A stretch of DNA of 64,000 nt, from contig CAVXSI010000022.1 in assembly GCA_963764365.1 (NCBI GenBank), forward strand, positions 186,001-250,000. Reading direction: 5' to 3'. The position numbers were made by a program, and so were the translations under genes. This DNA is from VRUE01 sp963764365 (GTDB lineage: Bacteria; Actinomycetota; Thermoleophilia; Solirubrobacterales; 70-9). Positions 22,776 to 30,216 of this stretch are shown in pieces (position 1 is the first letter of the stretch; every line of letters starts with the position of its first letter). The notes under the pieces were generated by a model that was given only the letters and a program-made list of their open reading frames with translations, was not told the DNA's origin and searched no databases.

Positions 22776-24824
22776 TCAGCCGGTGTAGGGGTGGGTCGGG
22801 GTTTCGCCGTTCGGGGCGAGGAGGTCGAAGCCGTCGGGGGTGTTGAGGTAGTCGTGGGCGCGGCCGGGTTCGTCGCTGTGGCCGTACTGCCAGACGATCC
22901 TGCGGGTCTTCGGGTCGATGATCGCGAGGCGGTGGCGGTAGTCGTCGTTGACCGCGATCAGCCCGCCGGGCAGCCGCTCGGCGAGGCTCGGGTGGTCGAG
23001 CATCCCGGGCCCCGAGGAGGGGTGGTAGGACCAGAGGATCTTGCCCTGACGGTTGAATTTGTAGATCCCGCCCGGGGTCGTGTAGTCGGCGACCAGGTAG
23101 CGGTTCGGGCCGAGCTGCTGGGGGTCGGAGGGGTATTCGATCGGCAGCTGCACGCTCCACTCCAGCTTCCCCTGGCGGGTGATTTCGTCGATGTAGGAGC
23201 CGTTCACCTCGGAGACGAGCAGGTTGCCGTCGGGCAGCGGCGTGTCGCCGTTCGGCGAGCCGAGCCGCTGCGGCGGTTCGTGTTCGCAGGAGGCCGGTTC
23301 GCCGAATTCGCGCAGCACCTTCTTGCGCGGCGAGATCAGCAGCACGCGGCAGTTCTGCGCGTCGGCGACCGAGATCGTCCCGTCGCGCCACAGGTAGGCG
23401 TCGTCGGGCTCGTGCAGGTAGCCGGGTTCGGAGCCGGCCACGCCGGCGTGGCCGTAGGACCACAGCACCTTGCCGCGAGGGAAGGAGAGGCGGACGATCC
23501 GCTCGTCCTGCTCCTCGTTGGCGATCAGCTGGCTGCCGTGGTGGGTGAAGAAGGCGTCGTCGGGGAAGTAGAAGCCGCCGGGCGGTGCCGGGTGGCCGTG
23601 GGACGGGTAGCGCCAGAGGATCTTCTTCTGCGCGTTGACGACCAGCAGCCGGTTGTTGCCGCGGTCGGCGATCAGCAGCTTGCCGCGGAACGGCGGCGGC
23701 GGTCCGTGGTGACTCGCCTGCGCGGTCGTGCCGCCGGCCGGTTCGGCGGGCGCCACCTGGACCGTCTTCACGTGCAGCAGGACGACGCTGCGCAGCGCTT
23801 CGCCGCCGGCGCCCTTGCCGCCGATCAGGTAGCCGGTCGAGCCGACCGTGGCGGCGGCGGCGCCGGAGACGGCGAGCGGCAGCCGTCCGGCCGCGCTCGC
23901 CCTGCCGCTCGCCGGGTCGAAGCTCCAGACCCGGTCGCTCGCGGCGCCGCCCGCTTCGCCGCCGAGCACGTAGACGCGGCCGTTGAGCGTCACCGCGCTC
24001 GCATGCGAGATCGGCTGCGGCAGGTGCCCGACCACGCTCGCCGTCCCCGCCTTCGGGTCCACCGCGCGGATCGCGTCGCTGGAGCCGCCGCTCGCGGTCT
24101 CGCCGCCGAACGCGTAGAGCCTGCCGCCCAGCGCGGCGAGGGCGATGTAGCGGGCCGGCTGGGGGAGGGTGGCGACCTGTTCGAAGTTGCTGCCGTCGGC
24201 GGTCGCCAGGACCGAGTCGAGCGGCGCCGTGCCGTCGTAGCCGCCGAGCAGGTAGGCGCGGCCGCCGATCGTCGCCGCGCTGAGGTCGGAGCGGACGGTC
24301 GGCAGATGGCCGACTTCGGCAGCGGTCGTTTCCGCCGCCACCGTCCCGCCGGTGGCAGGCAGCGCCTGGACGAGGTCGCTGCTCGTTTCGGTGCCGCCGC
24401 CGAAGACCAGCACCCGGTCGCCGAGGACGGCCGCGGCGGCGTCGTGCAGCGGCCCGGCGAGGCTGCCGGCCGGGCTCAGCCGCCCGCTCTTCGCGTCGAG
24501 CTGGAAGACGCCGCCGACCGACGCTTCGGAGGAGTCGAGGCCGCCGAGGATCAGCGGCCCGCCGGAGAGCCCGACCGCCGACTCGCCCGAGATCGGCGCC
24601 GGCAGCTGCGCCTTGGCGGGCGTGGCGACCAGCTTCGTCCGGGTCGCGGTCGCGGTGGTCGCCGAGCCCCCGCCCCCGCCCGAGCCGGACCGGCCGAGGA
24701 GCAGCGCGACGACGACCGCGACCGCGACGAGCGCCGCCAGCGGCAGCAGTCGCCGCCGCCGTCGCCGCATGCGGTCGGTTCGCCGCGCCCTCTGCCCGGG
24801 CACGTCAGCCCGCCGGTCGTTCAC
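22776..24824 (-). CDS. Membrane-anchored double-propeller protein (Kelch plus NHL/PQQ-like)
   Basis: A 682-residue protein with a basic N-terminus and one membrane helix (about 26-44, LLPLAALVAVAVVVALLLG). A Gly/Thr-rich linker leads to an extracytoplasmic part. Residues about 85-350 hold Kelch-type repeats (GGRAYLLGGYDG, GGRLYAFGGETASG, NGRVYVLGGEAGG, GSTGYLIGGKGAGG). Residues about 375-680 hold a second propeller of NHL/PQQ type (LLIADRGNNRLLVVNAQKK, ISVADAQNCRVLLISPRKK, NLLVSEVNGSYIDEI, VNDDYRHRLAIIDP). It may bind a ligand or sense the envelope; no catalytic residues stand out. It lies upstream of and on the same strand as nothing obviously related. Confidence 0.82.
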   Translation of the reverse strand: MNDRRADVPGQRARRTDRMRRRRRRLLPLAALVAVAVVVALLLGRSGSGGGGGSATTATATRTKLVATPAKAQLPAPISGESAVGLSGGPLILGGLDSSEASVGGVFQLDAKSGRLSPAGSLAGPLHDAAAAVLGDRVLVFGGGTETSSDLVQALPATGGTVAAETTAAEVGHLPTVRSDLSAATIGGRAYLLGGYDGTAPLDSVLATADGSNFEQVATLPQPARYIALAALGGRLYAFGGETASGGSSDAIRAVDPKAGTASVVGHLPQPISHASAVTLNGRVYVLGGEAGGAASDRVWSFDPASGRASAAGRLPLAVSGAAAATVGSTGYLIGGKGAGGEALRSVVLLHVKTVQVAPAEPAGGTTAQASHHGPPPPFRGKLLIADRGNNRLLVVNAQKKILWRYPSHGHPAPPGGFYFPDDAFFTHHGSQLIANEEQDERIVRLSFPRGKVLWSYGHAGVAGSEPGYLHEPDDAYLWRDGTISVADAQNCRVLLISPRKKVLREFGEPASCEHEPPQRLGSPNGDTPLPDGNLLVSEVNGSYIDEITRQGKLEWSVQLPIEYPSDPQQLGPNRYLVADYTTPGGIYKFNRQGKILWSYHPSSGPGMLDHPSLAERLPGGLIAVNDDYRHRLAIIDPKTRRIVWQYGHSDEPGRAHDYLNTPDGFDLLAPNGETPTHPYTG

Positions 24825-24905
24825 GCGGCGAGCATATTTCCCGAGGCGTAAACCGAGCCTAAGTTCGGCTTGAGGCGCCTCTCACCGCCGCGCCTCAATT
24901 CAGGC

Positions 24906-25859
24906 TCAGTCCTCGACTTCGCGGTAATGGTCGCGCCAGATCGCCCGGTGGACGCCGAGGTGGCGCGGCAGCGTCTTCAGCCCGGGGATGAAGGGGATGC
25001 AGATGAAGGCGAGGCTGAACACGCCCATCAGGGCGAAGATCAGCGCGTCGGCGTTGGGCGATTCCTTGAACGGTTCGATCTGGTACCAGACCGTGTAGAG
25101 CCAGAGCCAGACCTGGCCCGGGTAGCTGCCGGTCTCGTTCATCATTCCCCACTGTTCGCCGAGCAGATGCTGCCCTTCGGCCCGCTCCTCGAAGTAGCCG
25201 CCGCCGGAGAGGAAGAGCAGCGGCTTCGTGTAGTTGGTCTGGTAGAAGCGGTGGTTGCCGGTCAGCAGGTCGCCGTCGAGGCCGCCGCTGTGGGCCAGCC
25301 CCAGCAGCGCCGACATCATCGGCGCGACCGGCCCGTAGCGGCCAGCCGGGAGGATGACCGCCGCGCCGCCGGGGAAGCGGGCCCGTTCCAGGGCCGCTTC
25401 GTAGCGTTCGGCCCAGGCGCTCCGCAGCGCCGCCGGCGCCGCTTCGTAGGTGCGGACCGCCAGCTGCAGGCGGGGGTTGCCGGGGATCGAGCGCAGCGGT
25501 TCGATCACGAAGTCCTTCGCGGTGTCGATCGGGATGCGGACGCCGGGGGCGCTTTGCAGGTCGAGCGGGCCGATCTTCTGCGTCGCTTCCGGGGTGTGGT
25601 TGTAGGGCGGGCCGTATTCGGCCAGCTCGCTGGTTCCGTCTAGCTCGGTGACGGCGGTGGCGACGAAGTCGCCGGGATCGGCCTGGGCCCAGCTCTGGAT
25701 CGTCGTCGGCGGGTCGTCGGGCGAGCTGAAGAGGATCGTCAGCAGGATCGCCAGACCGGCGATCACCGCCAGCGCCGCGACCAGCTCCTTGACCAGGTCG
25801 TAGCGGACGAACGGCCCGGGCCAGGGCTTCGCGGGATCGGGTGAGGCGGGGGCGCTCAC
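24906..25859 (-). CDS. Cytochrome b complex subunit (C-terminal/subunit IV-like) with large periplasmic region
   Basis: A 317-residue membrane protein encoded directly after the b6-like cytochrome. One helix is near the N-terminus (VKELVAALAVIAGLAILLTIL, about 23-43) and one near the C-terminus (ALIFALMGVFSLAFICIPFIPGL). About 200 extracytoplasmic residues lie between them, including PPYNHTPEATQKIGPLDLQS and NHRFYQTNYTKPLLFLSGGGYF. Start (PWPGPFVRYDLVKE) and end (LKTLPRHLGVHRAIWRDHY) resemble the cytochrome b C-terminal part in actinobacterial-type complexes, but the body does not match a normal subunit IV. The GTG start overlaps the cytochrome b stop by 4 nt. Confidence 0.7.
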   Translation of the reverse strand: MSAPASPDPAKPWPGPFVRYDLVKELVAALAVIAGLAILLTILFSSPDDPPTTIQSWAQADPGDFVATAVTELDGTSELAEYGPPYNHTPEATQKIGPLDLQSAPGVRIPIDTAKDFVIEPLRSIPGNPRLQLAVRTYEAAPAALRSAWAERYEAALERARFPGGAAVILPAGRYGPVAPMMSALLGLAHSGGLDGDLLTGNHRFYQTNYTKPLLFLSGGGYFEERAEGQHLLGEQWGMMNETGSYPGQVWLWLYTVWYQIEPFKESPNADALIFALMGVFSLAFICIPFIPGLKTLPRHLGVHRAIWRDHYREVED

Positions 25860-26515
25860 GGGGCCGATCCCCCGTCAGCCGGCTGCTGCTTCGCGGCGCC
25901 GCCGGCAGCTCGCGCCGGATAGGGCGGGACGACCCCGGTGCGCCGGACCAGCAGCACGTGCCCGGCGACCAGCGCGACGACCACGACCGGCAGCAGGATC
26001 ACGTGCCAGGTGTACATCTGGCCGAAGTCGGCGACGTTGAAGAAGGCGCCGATGCCGACCGAGTTGAGCCCGTCCTTGCCCTCGCTGGCGATCCACTGCG
26101 AATCGAAGTTCTGCTGCGAGAGGTAGCCGGTGAAGGCGGCGCCGATCGCGACCAGGAAGGTGATCGCCCCGGTCACCCAGGTGCGCCCGCGGCCACCCCG
26201 CCAGGCGCCCATGAAGAATTTGCCCCAGAGGTGGACGACCATGGTGAAGAAGAACAGCTCCACCGCCCAGAGGTGGATGCCGTTGAAGAAGCGGCCGACG
26301 CCGGCGACGTGCCACCATTCCGGCCCCTTCAGCCCGAGGATCATCCCCGAGGCGACGACGACGACCAGCGAGGCGATCGAGGCGACGCCGAAGACGTAGA
26401 TCCAGGAGGCGACGTAGGACGGCTGGCGGTCGGGCAGCAGCTTCTCCGGCGGCAGCGAGCTGACCGCGCGCTCGCGCACCCAGGTCGTCCACATCTGCCG
26501 CTCGCCGTCGCTCAA
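25856..26515 (-). CDS. Cytochrome b, N-terminal (b6-type) subunit
   Basis: A 219-residue di-haem cytochrome b with four predicted helices. The haem ligands are His pairs NGIHLWAVELFFFTMVVHLW (H-x13-H) and TWHVILLPVVVVALVAGHVLL (H-x14-H). The x14 spacing is the b6/Gram-positive type. GRTWVTGAITFLVAIGAAFTGY precedes the quinol-site helix. It would carry electrons from quinol across the membrane. The TTG start overlaps the upstream small gene by 4 nt (TTGA), and the downstream subunit overlaps by 4 nt (GTGA). No Rieske protein or cytochrome c is encoded in the window, so the complex is incomplete here. Confidence 0.92.
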   Translation of the reverse strand: MSDGERQMWTTWVRERAVSSLPPEKLLPDRQPSYVASWIYVFGVASIASLVVVVASGMILGLKGPEWWHVAGVGRFFNGIHLWAVELFFFTMVVHLWGKFFMGAWRGGRGRTWVTGAITFLVAIGAAFTGYLSQQNFDSQWIASEGKDGLNSVGIGAFFNVADFGQMYTWHVILLPVVVVALVAGHVLLVRRTGVVPPYPARAAGGAAKQQPADGGSAP

Positions 26516-26682
26516 GGCAGGCGCTGCCGCTTCGGGAACGGGATCAGGATCGCGAGCGCGAAGACGGCGATCATCAGCAGGATCACGACGAAGTTCGCGA
26601 CCGACATCTGGAAGAAATGCCAGTGCAGGTATTCAGCCGGCTGGCTCAGATCGAACAGGGCGCCGAAAACAGGGATGAGCAA
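26512..26682 (-). CDS. Small membrane protein of the cytochrome b operon
   Basis: A 56-residue protein from TTG 26682: a short amphipathic start (PVFGALFDLSQPAEYLHWHF), one strong membrane helix (SVANFVVILLMIAVFALAIL) and a basic end (PFPKRQRLP). It is too short for usual gene callers. It overlaps the cytochrome b start by 4 nt, and a GAGGA lies about 11 nt upstream. Small single-helix subunits are known in b6f and bc complexes. The YLHWHF His pair lies at the membrane surface and could serve as a ligand, which is speculation. The three genes form one coupled operon. Confidence 0.7.
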   Translation of the reverse strand: MLIPVFGALFDLSQPAEYLHWHFFQMSVANFVVILLMIAVFALAILIPFPKRQRLP

Positions 26683-27171
26683 CCTCGTACCGTCCTCACA
26701 TGTAGACCCGTACTGGTAAGCGTGACTCTATCCCCGCGACGAGCCCTGTCAAGCGGCGGATCGCGAATGCTCCTCTGTGCGGTGTGGCCCGGTGCGCCGG
26801 TGAGGGAGCGGGCGGGCTATGTCGCGGCGGCTGCACACGGGGTCCGCCGTCGACGCCCGGCTCCCGGCAAGGCGCCCCGGTCGCGGGCCTGGACGGGCAG
26901 GCGCTCCCAGGCCGAGGGCAACGCTAGGGAGGGGGTCGGACGGCGCCGCCGGGCACGAAAAAGCGACCGGGGATGGCGCTCCTCGCCTGCCTCGCGCGTA
27001 GCCTTCGCGCTTAGAAGCTCGTCGCGCCACCTTCGAGGGCGATACCCGCTTGGCTTCCGCGGTTCCCGCTCTCTCCCAGTCGCAAGGCGAACCTAGCGCC
27101 TCCTCCCGGCCGGCGCCAGGGGTGCCGCCGCGGCGTTTCCGCAAACTGCGGGAACAAGCGCGCCAAATGAT
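26683..27171. other. 489-bp region without a recognised gene
   Basis: This stretch lies upstream of the cytochrome operon and downstream of the BacA-like gene. The frames on both strands are Arg/Pro/Ala-rich and look like shadows. I looked for tmRNA, RNase P, SRP and the common riboswitch cores and found none that convinces. The start (26700-26730) should hold the cytochrome operon promoter. The middle carries GCACGAAAAAGCG, faintly like the family B core, but without partner arms. Confidence 0.4.
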
Positions 27172-27780
27172 CTAGACGAGCGCCGGCCGGCGGAAGATCT
27201 CAGACGAGGGGATGCCGATCACCTCGCCGCGGTAGCGCTTCCGACGCCCGTAGACGACCCAGGTGGTGTCGATTTCGCCGATCTCGAGCTCGAGCCGCAG
27301 CTCGTCCGGGTGCTTCTCCAGGTGCTCGAGGTGGGTCAAGCCGGCGTCGTAGTCGCCGCGCAGCAGCGCCGCGGCGACGATCGGCTTCGAGATCTGCGGG
27401 ATCACCTCCTCCCATTCGGAGAGGTCGACGTAGCCCTCGGTCGCCGGCACGATCCCCAGCGAGCGCGGCCTCTCGACGTCGCGGCGGCTCAGCACCGCCA
27501 GCGCCTTGGTCGGGTAGATGAAGGTGTCGACGACGAAGACCTCGGTCCAGTGTGTCTCGGTGATCTCGTGCACCTTCGGGTGGGCGCTGCACTGGACGAG
27601 GAAGGCGCCGGGCGTCTCGCGGACCGTCTCCAGGCCGGCGAAGAGGTCGGTGGTGAGGACGATCTCGTAGTCGTCGATCCCCTGGAACTCCGTGTAGCGC
27701 CTGGTCGCCCGCTCGTGGCAGGTCCCCTCCGGCCCGAGGGTGACGAGCGTTACCCGCTCCCCGTGTGCCTCGTCCGCCAC
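27172..27780 (-). CDS. Prephenate dehydratase-fold protein, BacA-like
   Basis: A 202-residue protein with the periplasmic-binding-like fold of prephenate dehydratase: VTLVTLGPEGTCHERATRRY at the start, then YEIVLTTDLFAGLETV, FLVQCSAHPKVHEITETHW, SLGIVPATEGYVDLSEW and VAAALLRGDYDAGLTHLEHL. The Thr/Phe of the classical dehydratase motif is absent, and the family most like it by memory is BacA, the prephenate decarboxylase of bacilysin synthesis. No other bacilysin or anticapsin gene is nearby, so the role is open. GTG 27780 is the nearest plausible start; there is no clear ribosome-binding site. Confidence 0.7.
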   Translation of the reverse strand: MADEAHGERVTLVTLGPEGTCHERATRRYTEFQGIDDYEIVLTTDLFAGLETVRETPGAFLVQCSAHPKVHEITETHWTEVFVVDTFIYPTKALAVLSRRDVERPRSLGIVPATEGYVDLSEWEEVIPQISKPIVAAALLRGDYDAGLTHLEHLEKHPDELRLELEIGEIDTTWVVYGRRKRYRGEVIGIPSSEIFRRPALV

Positions 27781-27901
27781 GATGCACAAGAATAGTGGAG
27801 TAAACCGAAGCAATCAAGCCGAGAATCCCCGGCACCCCGGTCAGCGGGGAAGGAGACGGCGATTCGCCGCCTCCACCGCGCTTCCTATCGCCGCTGTCCG
27901 C

Positions 27902-29161
27902 TCAGGCGGGGACCTTGGCCCGAGGGCGGCGACGACGCCGGCGGCGCTTGCGCGCCGCGGCGGGAGCCGGCTCCTCGGGCGGCGCGGGGTCGCCCCCGGC
28001 ACTGGCGAACTCGCCGGCGAGGCCGAGGTCGCGGGCGATCTTGCCCATCTCCTTCGCCTGGTCGCCGAGCACGAAGCTGATCCCGGTGCCGGTCTGCCCG
28101 GCGCGGCCGGTGCGGCCGATCCGGTGGACGTAGGCGTCGCGGTCGCCGGGGGCGTCGAAGTTGACCACGTGGGTGATGTCGGCGACGTCGATCCCGCGGG
28201 CGGCGACATCGGTCGCGACGAGGACGCCGACGCGGCCGTCCTCGAAGCGGGCGAGCGCTCGTTCGCGCTGGCCCTGGCTCTTGTCGCCGTGCATCGCGAC
28301 CGCCTCGACCTCGTGTTTGCGCAGCCGCTTGACCAGCCGGTCGGCGCCGCGCTTGGTGCGGACGAAGACCAGCGTCCGGCCCCCGTCGTCCTCGCGGAGC
28401 TGCTCGACCAGGTGCTCGAGCTTGGCGCTCGGCGAGTCGACGTGGAGGAAGCGATGCTCGATGTCGCGGGCCTCGTCCTCGGCCGGCGCCTGGGTGTGGC
28501 GGCGCGGCTCGCGGGTGTAGCCGGCGGCGACCTTGCCGGTCGCGCCCTCCAGGGTCGCCGAGAAGAACAGGGTCTGGCGCCGGTCCGGGGTCTGGCGGAC
28601 GATCCGGTCGACCGCCGGCTTGAAGCCCATGTCGAGCATCCGGTCGGCCTCGTCGAGGACGAGGATGCGGATGTCCTTCAGCGAGACGACGCCGCGCCCG
28701 ATCAGGTCCTCGAGCCGGCCCGGCGTGGCGACGAGGATGTCGGCGCGGCGCGCGTCGGCGCTCTGCTTGCCGAAGCCGACGCCGCCGTAGACGGCGGCGA
28801 TACCGAGGTTGCGGGCGCGGGCTACCGAGTCGAGCTCGTCGACGATCTGGCTCGCCAGCTCGCGGGTCGGTGCGAGGACGAGGGCCGAGGTCCCCTTGGC
28901 GCCGGGCTCGACCCGGTCGACCAGCGGCAGCCCGAAGGCGAGCGTCTTGCCGGACCCGGTCGGGGCCTGGACCAGCAGGTCGTGACCGGCGAGCGCATCG
29001 CGGATCACCATCTGCTGGATCGGGAAGGGCTGTGAGATGCCGCGCTGCGAGAGTGCGCGCACGACAGGGTTGGATATGCCGATGTCGGCAAACGACTTGA
29101 TGATGTGGCTCCTTTTTGAGCGACTGAGGGGAGATCCAGCGACCCCAAAGCGCAAGAGCAC
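27902..29161 (-). CDS. DEAD-box ATP-dependent RNA helicase
   Basis: A helicase of about 400 residues that unwinds RNA, usually in ribosome assembly or cold adaptation. The Q motif FADIGISNPVVRALSQRGISQPFPIQ, motif I APTGSGKT, Ia PTRELA, II DEAD (VLDEADRMLDMGF), III SAT, IV VFVRTKRGADRL, V TDVAARGIDV and VI HRIGRTGRAG are all there. The tail is Arg-rich (ARKRRRRRRRPRAK) and would bind RNA. The start is uncertain: a strong AAAAGGAG at about 29109-29116 precedes the Q motif but is followed by ATC ATC rather than a usual start codon, so GTG 29161 is given. Confidence 0.95.
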   Translation of the reverse strand: MLLRFGVAGSPLSRSKRSHIIKSFADIGISNPVVRALSQRGISQPFPIQQMVIRDALAGHDLLVQAPTGSGKTLAFGLPLVDRVEPGAKGTSALVLAPTRELASQIVDELDSVARARNLGIAAVYGGVGFGKQSADARRADILVATPGRLEDLIGRGVVSLKDIRILVLDEADRMLDMGFKPAVDRIVRQTPDRRQTLFFSATLEGATGKVAAGYTREPRRHTQAPAEDEARDIEHRFLHVDSPSAKLEHLVEQLREDDGGRTLVFVRTKRGADRLVKRLRKHEVEAVAMHGDKSQGQRERALARFEDGRVGVLVATDVAARGIDVADITHVVNFDAPGDRDAYVHRIGRTGRAGQTGTGISFVLGDQAKEMGKIARDLGLAGEFASAGGDPAPPEEPAPAAARKRRRRRRRPRAKVPA

Positions 29162-29245
29162 ACGGAGGAAACGGAACCTCTCGCCCGGCGTAGGTGCCGG
29201 ACGACCCGACCACGGTAGCAGTTGCAGGGCTCTACGATCAGCCGC

Positions 29246-30169
29246 ATGTCCCCTGCAGGCGACCGTGCTTTCCGGCTGCAGGCCGGCGAGGCGCCGAGCG
29301 AGGGCATGCGCCGGGTCGCCCTGGCCCGCACCGACAGCGCCCTCGAGCGGCTGCGCGAGGCCGAGCGGATCGACGACCCCGGCGCCTGCATCCACGGGGC
29401 GCGCAAAGACCTGAAGAAGCTGCGGGCGGCGGTGCGGCTGCTGCGACGCGAGCTGGGCGACGGTCTCTACCGTGCTGAAAACGCCCGCTACCGCGATGCT
29501 GGCCGCCAACTCTCGGCGACCCGGGACGCCGACGTCAAGCTGGCGACGCTCGATGCCCTCGCCGGCCGCTTTCCGGAACGGTTCGGCGCCGCGGCGATCG
29601 GCGAGTGGCGCGAGCAGCTCGACCGCGAGCGCCGCGAAGCGATCGCCGGCGCCCGCCGGGGCGCCTCGATCGCGATCGCCCGCCACGCGGTCGAAGCGGG
29701 CCGCGCCCGGATCGCCGCCTGGCCGCTGCGGACCGACTCCTGGAAGCTGGTCGGGCCGGGGGTGGAGCGCTCCTACCGCCGTGGCCGCGGGGCGATGCGC
29801 CGCGCCGCCGCCGACCCCGGGGCGGAGGCCCTGCACGAGTGGCGCAAACGCGCCAAGGACCTCTGGTACCACCTGCGCATCCTCGAAGCGGCCCTGCCGC
29901 CGTCGCTCGCCGGCTCCATCGAGCGAGCCGACCGGCTGGCCGACACGCTCGGCGACCACCACGACCTAACCGTCCTGCGCAAGGACCTGCTCGCCCGCGA
30001 GCTGCCGGCGTCGGGCCGCCTGGCCCTGGTCGAGGCGATCGAGCAGCGCCGCCGGCAGCTTGCCGAGTCGGCTCTCGACCAGGGCCAGGCCCTCTACGCG
30101 AGCAGGCCGAAGTCGTTCCGCCGCAAGCTCCGCAAGGGGTGGGAGCGGTGGCGCCCACCTGACGATTGA
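29246..30169 (+). CDS. CHAD domain protein
   Basis: A 307-residue all-helical CHAD protein. CHAD domains bind inorganic polyphosphate through conserved His, Lys and Arg residues; the motifs IHGARKDLKKLRAAVRLLR (about 47-65) and LHEWRKRAKDLWYHLRIL (about 200-217) are the two symmetric signature helices, and LADTLGDHHDLTVLRKDLL follows. No N-terminal CYTH (triphosphatase) domain is present. It is convergent with the MocR gene, and its stop codon lies inside the shared hairpin at 30163-30208. The cellular role is probably polyphosphate granule association. Confidence 0.93.
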   Translation: MSPAGDRAFRLQAGEAPSEGMRRVALARTDSALERLREAERIDDPGACIHGARKDLKKLRAAVRLLRRELGDGLYRAENARYRDAGRQLSATRDADVKLATLDALAGRFPERFGAAAIGEWREQLDRERREAIAGARRGASIAIARHAVEAGRARIAAWPLRTDSWKLVGPGVERSYRRGRGAMRRAAADPGAEALHEWRKRAKDLWYHLRILEAALPPSLAGSIERADRLADTLGDHHDLTVLRKDLLARELPASGRLALVEAIEQRRRQLAESALDQGQALYASRPKSFRRKLRKGWERWRPPDD

Positions 30170-30208
30170 TCGATTTTCCACACAGGGGCGCGGTCAATCC
30201 ATCAATCG
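30163..30208. terminator. Hairpin between convergent genes
   Basis: CGATTGATCGATT (30163-30175) pairs with AATCCATCAATCG (30196-30208), 13 bp with one mismatch. T-rich (TTTTCC) sequence follows the left arm. It contains the stop codon of the CHAD gene and lies 9 bp from the end of the mocR gene, so it could end both transcripts. Confidence 0.5.
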
Positions 30209-30216
30209 GCCGAGGG

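Noticed and set aside
26683..27171. Cobalamin or glycine riboswitch ahead of the cytochrome operon
   Set aside because: Single motif-like words were seen, but not the ordered core elements.
27736..27810. Possible family C hairpin at the start of the BacA-like gene
   Set aside because: GTGTGCCT and TGCACAAGAATAG show only loose complementarity; too weak to call.
27902..29962. Long N-terminal extension of the DEAD-box helicase frame
   Set aside because: The first 250 residues overlap the CHAD gene on the other strand and are not helicase-like.
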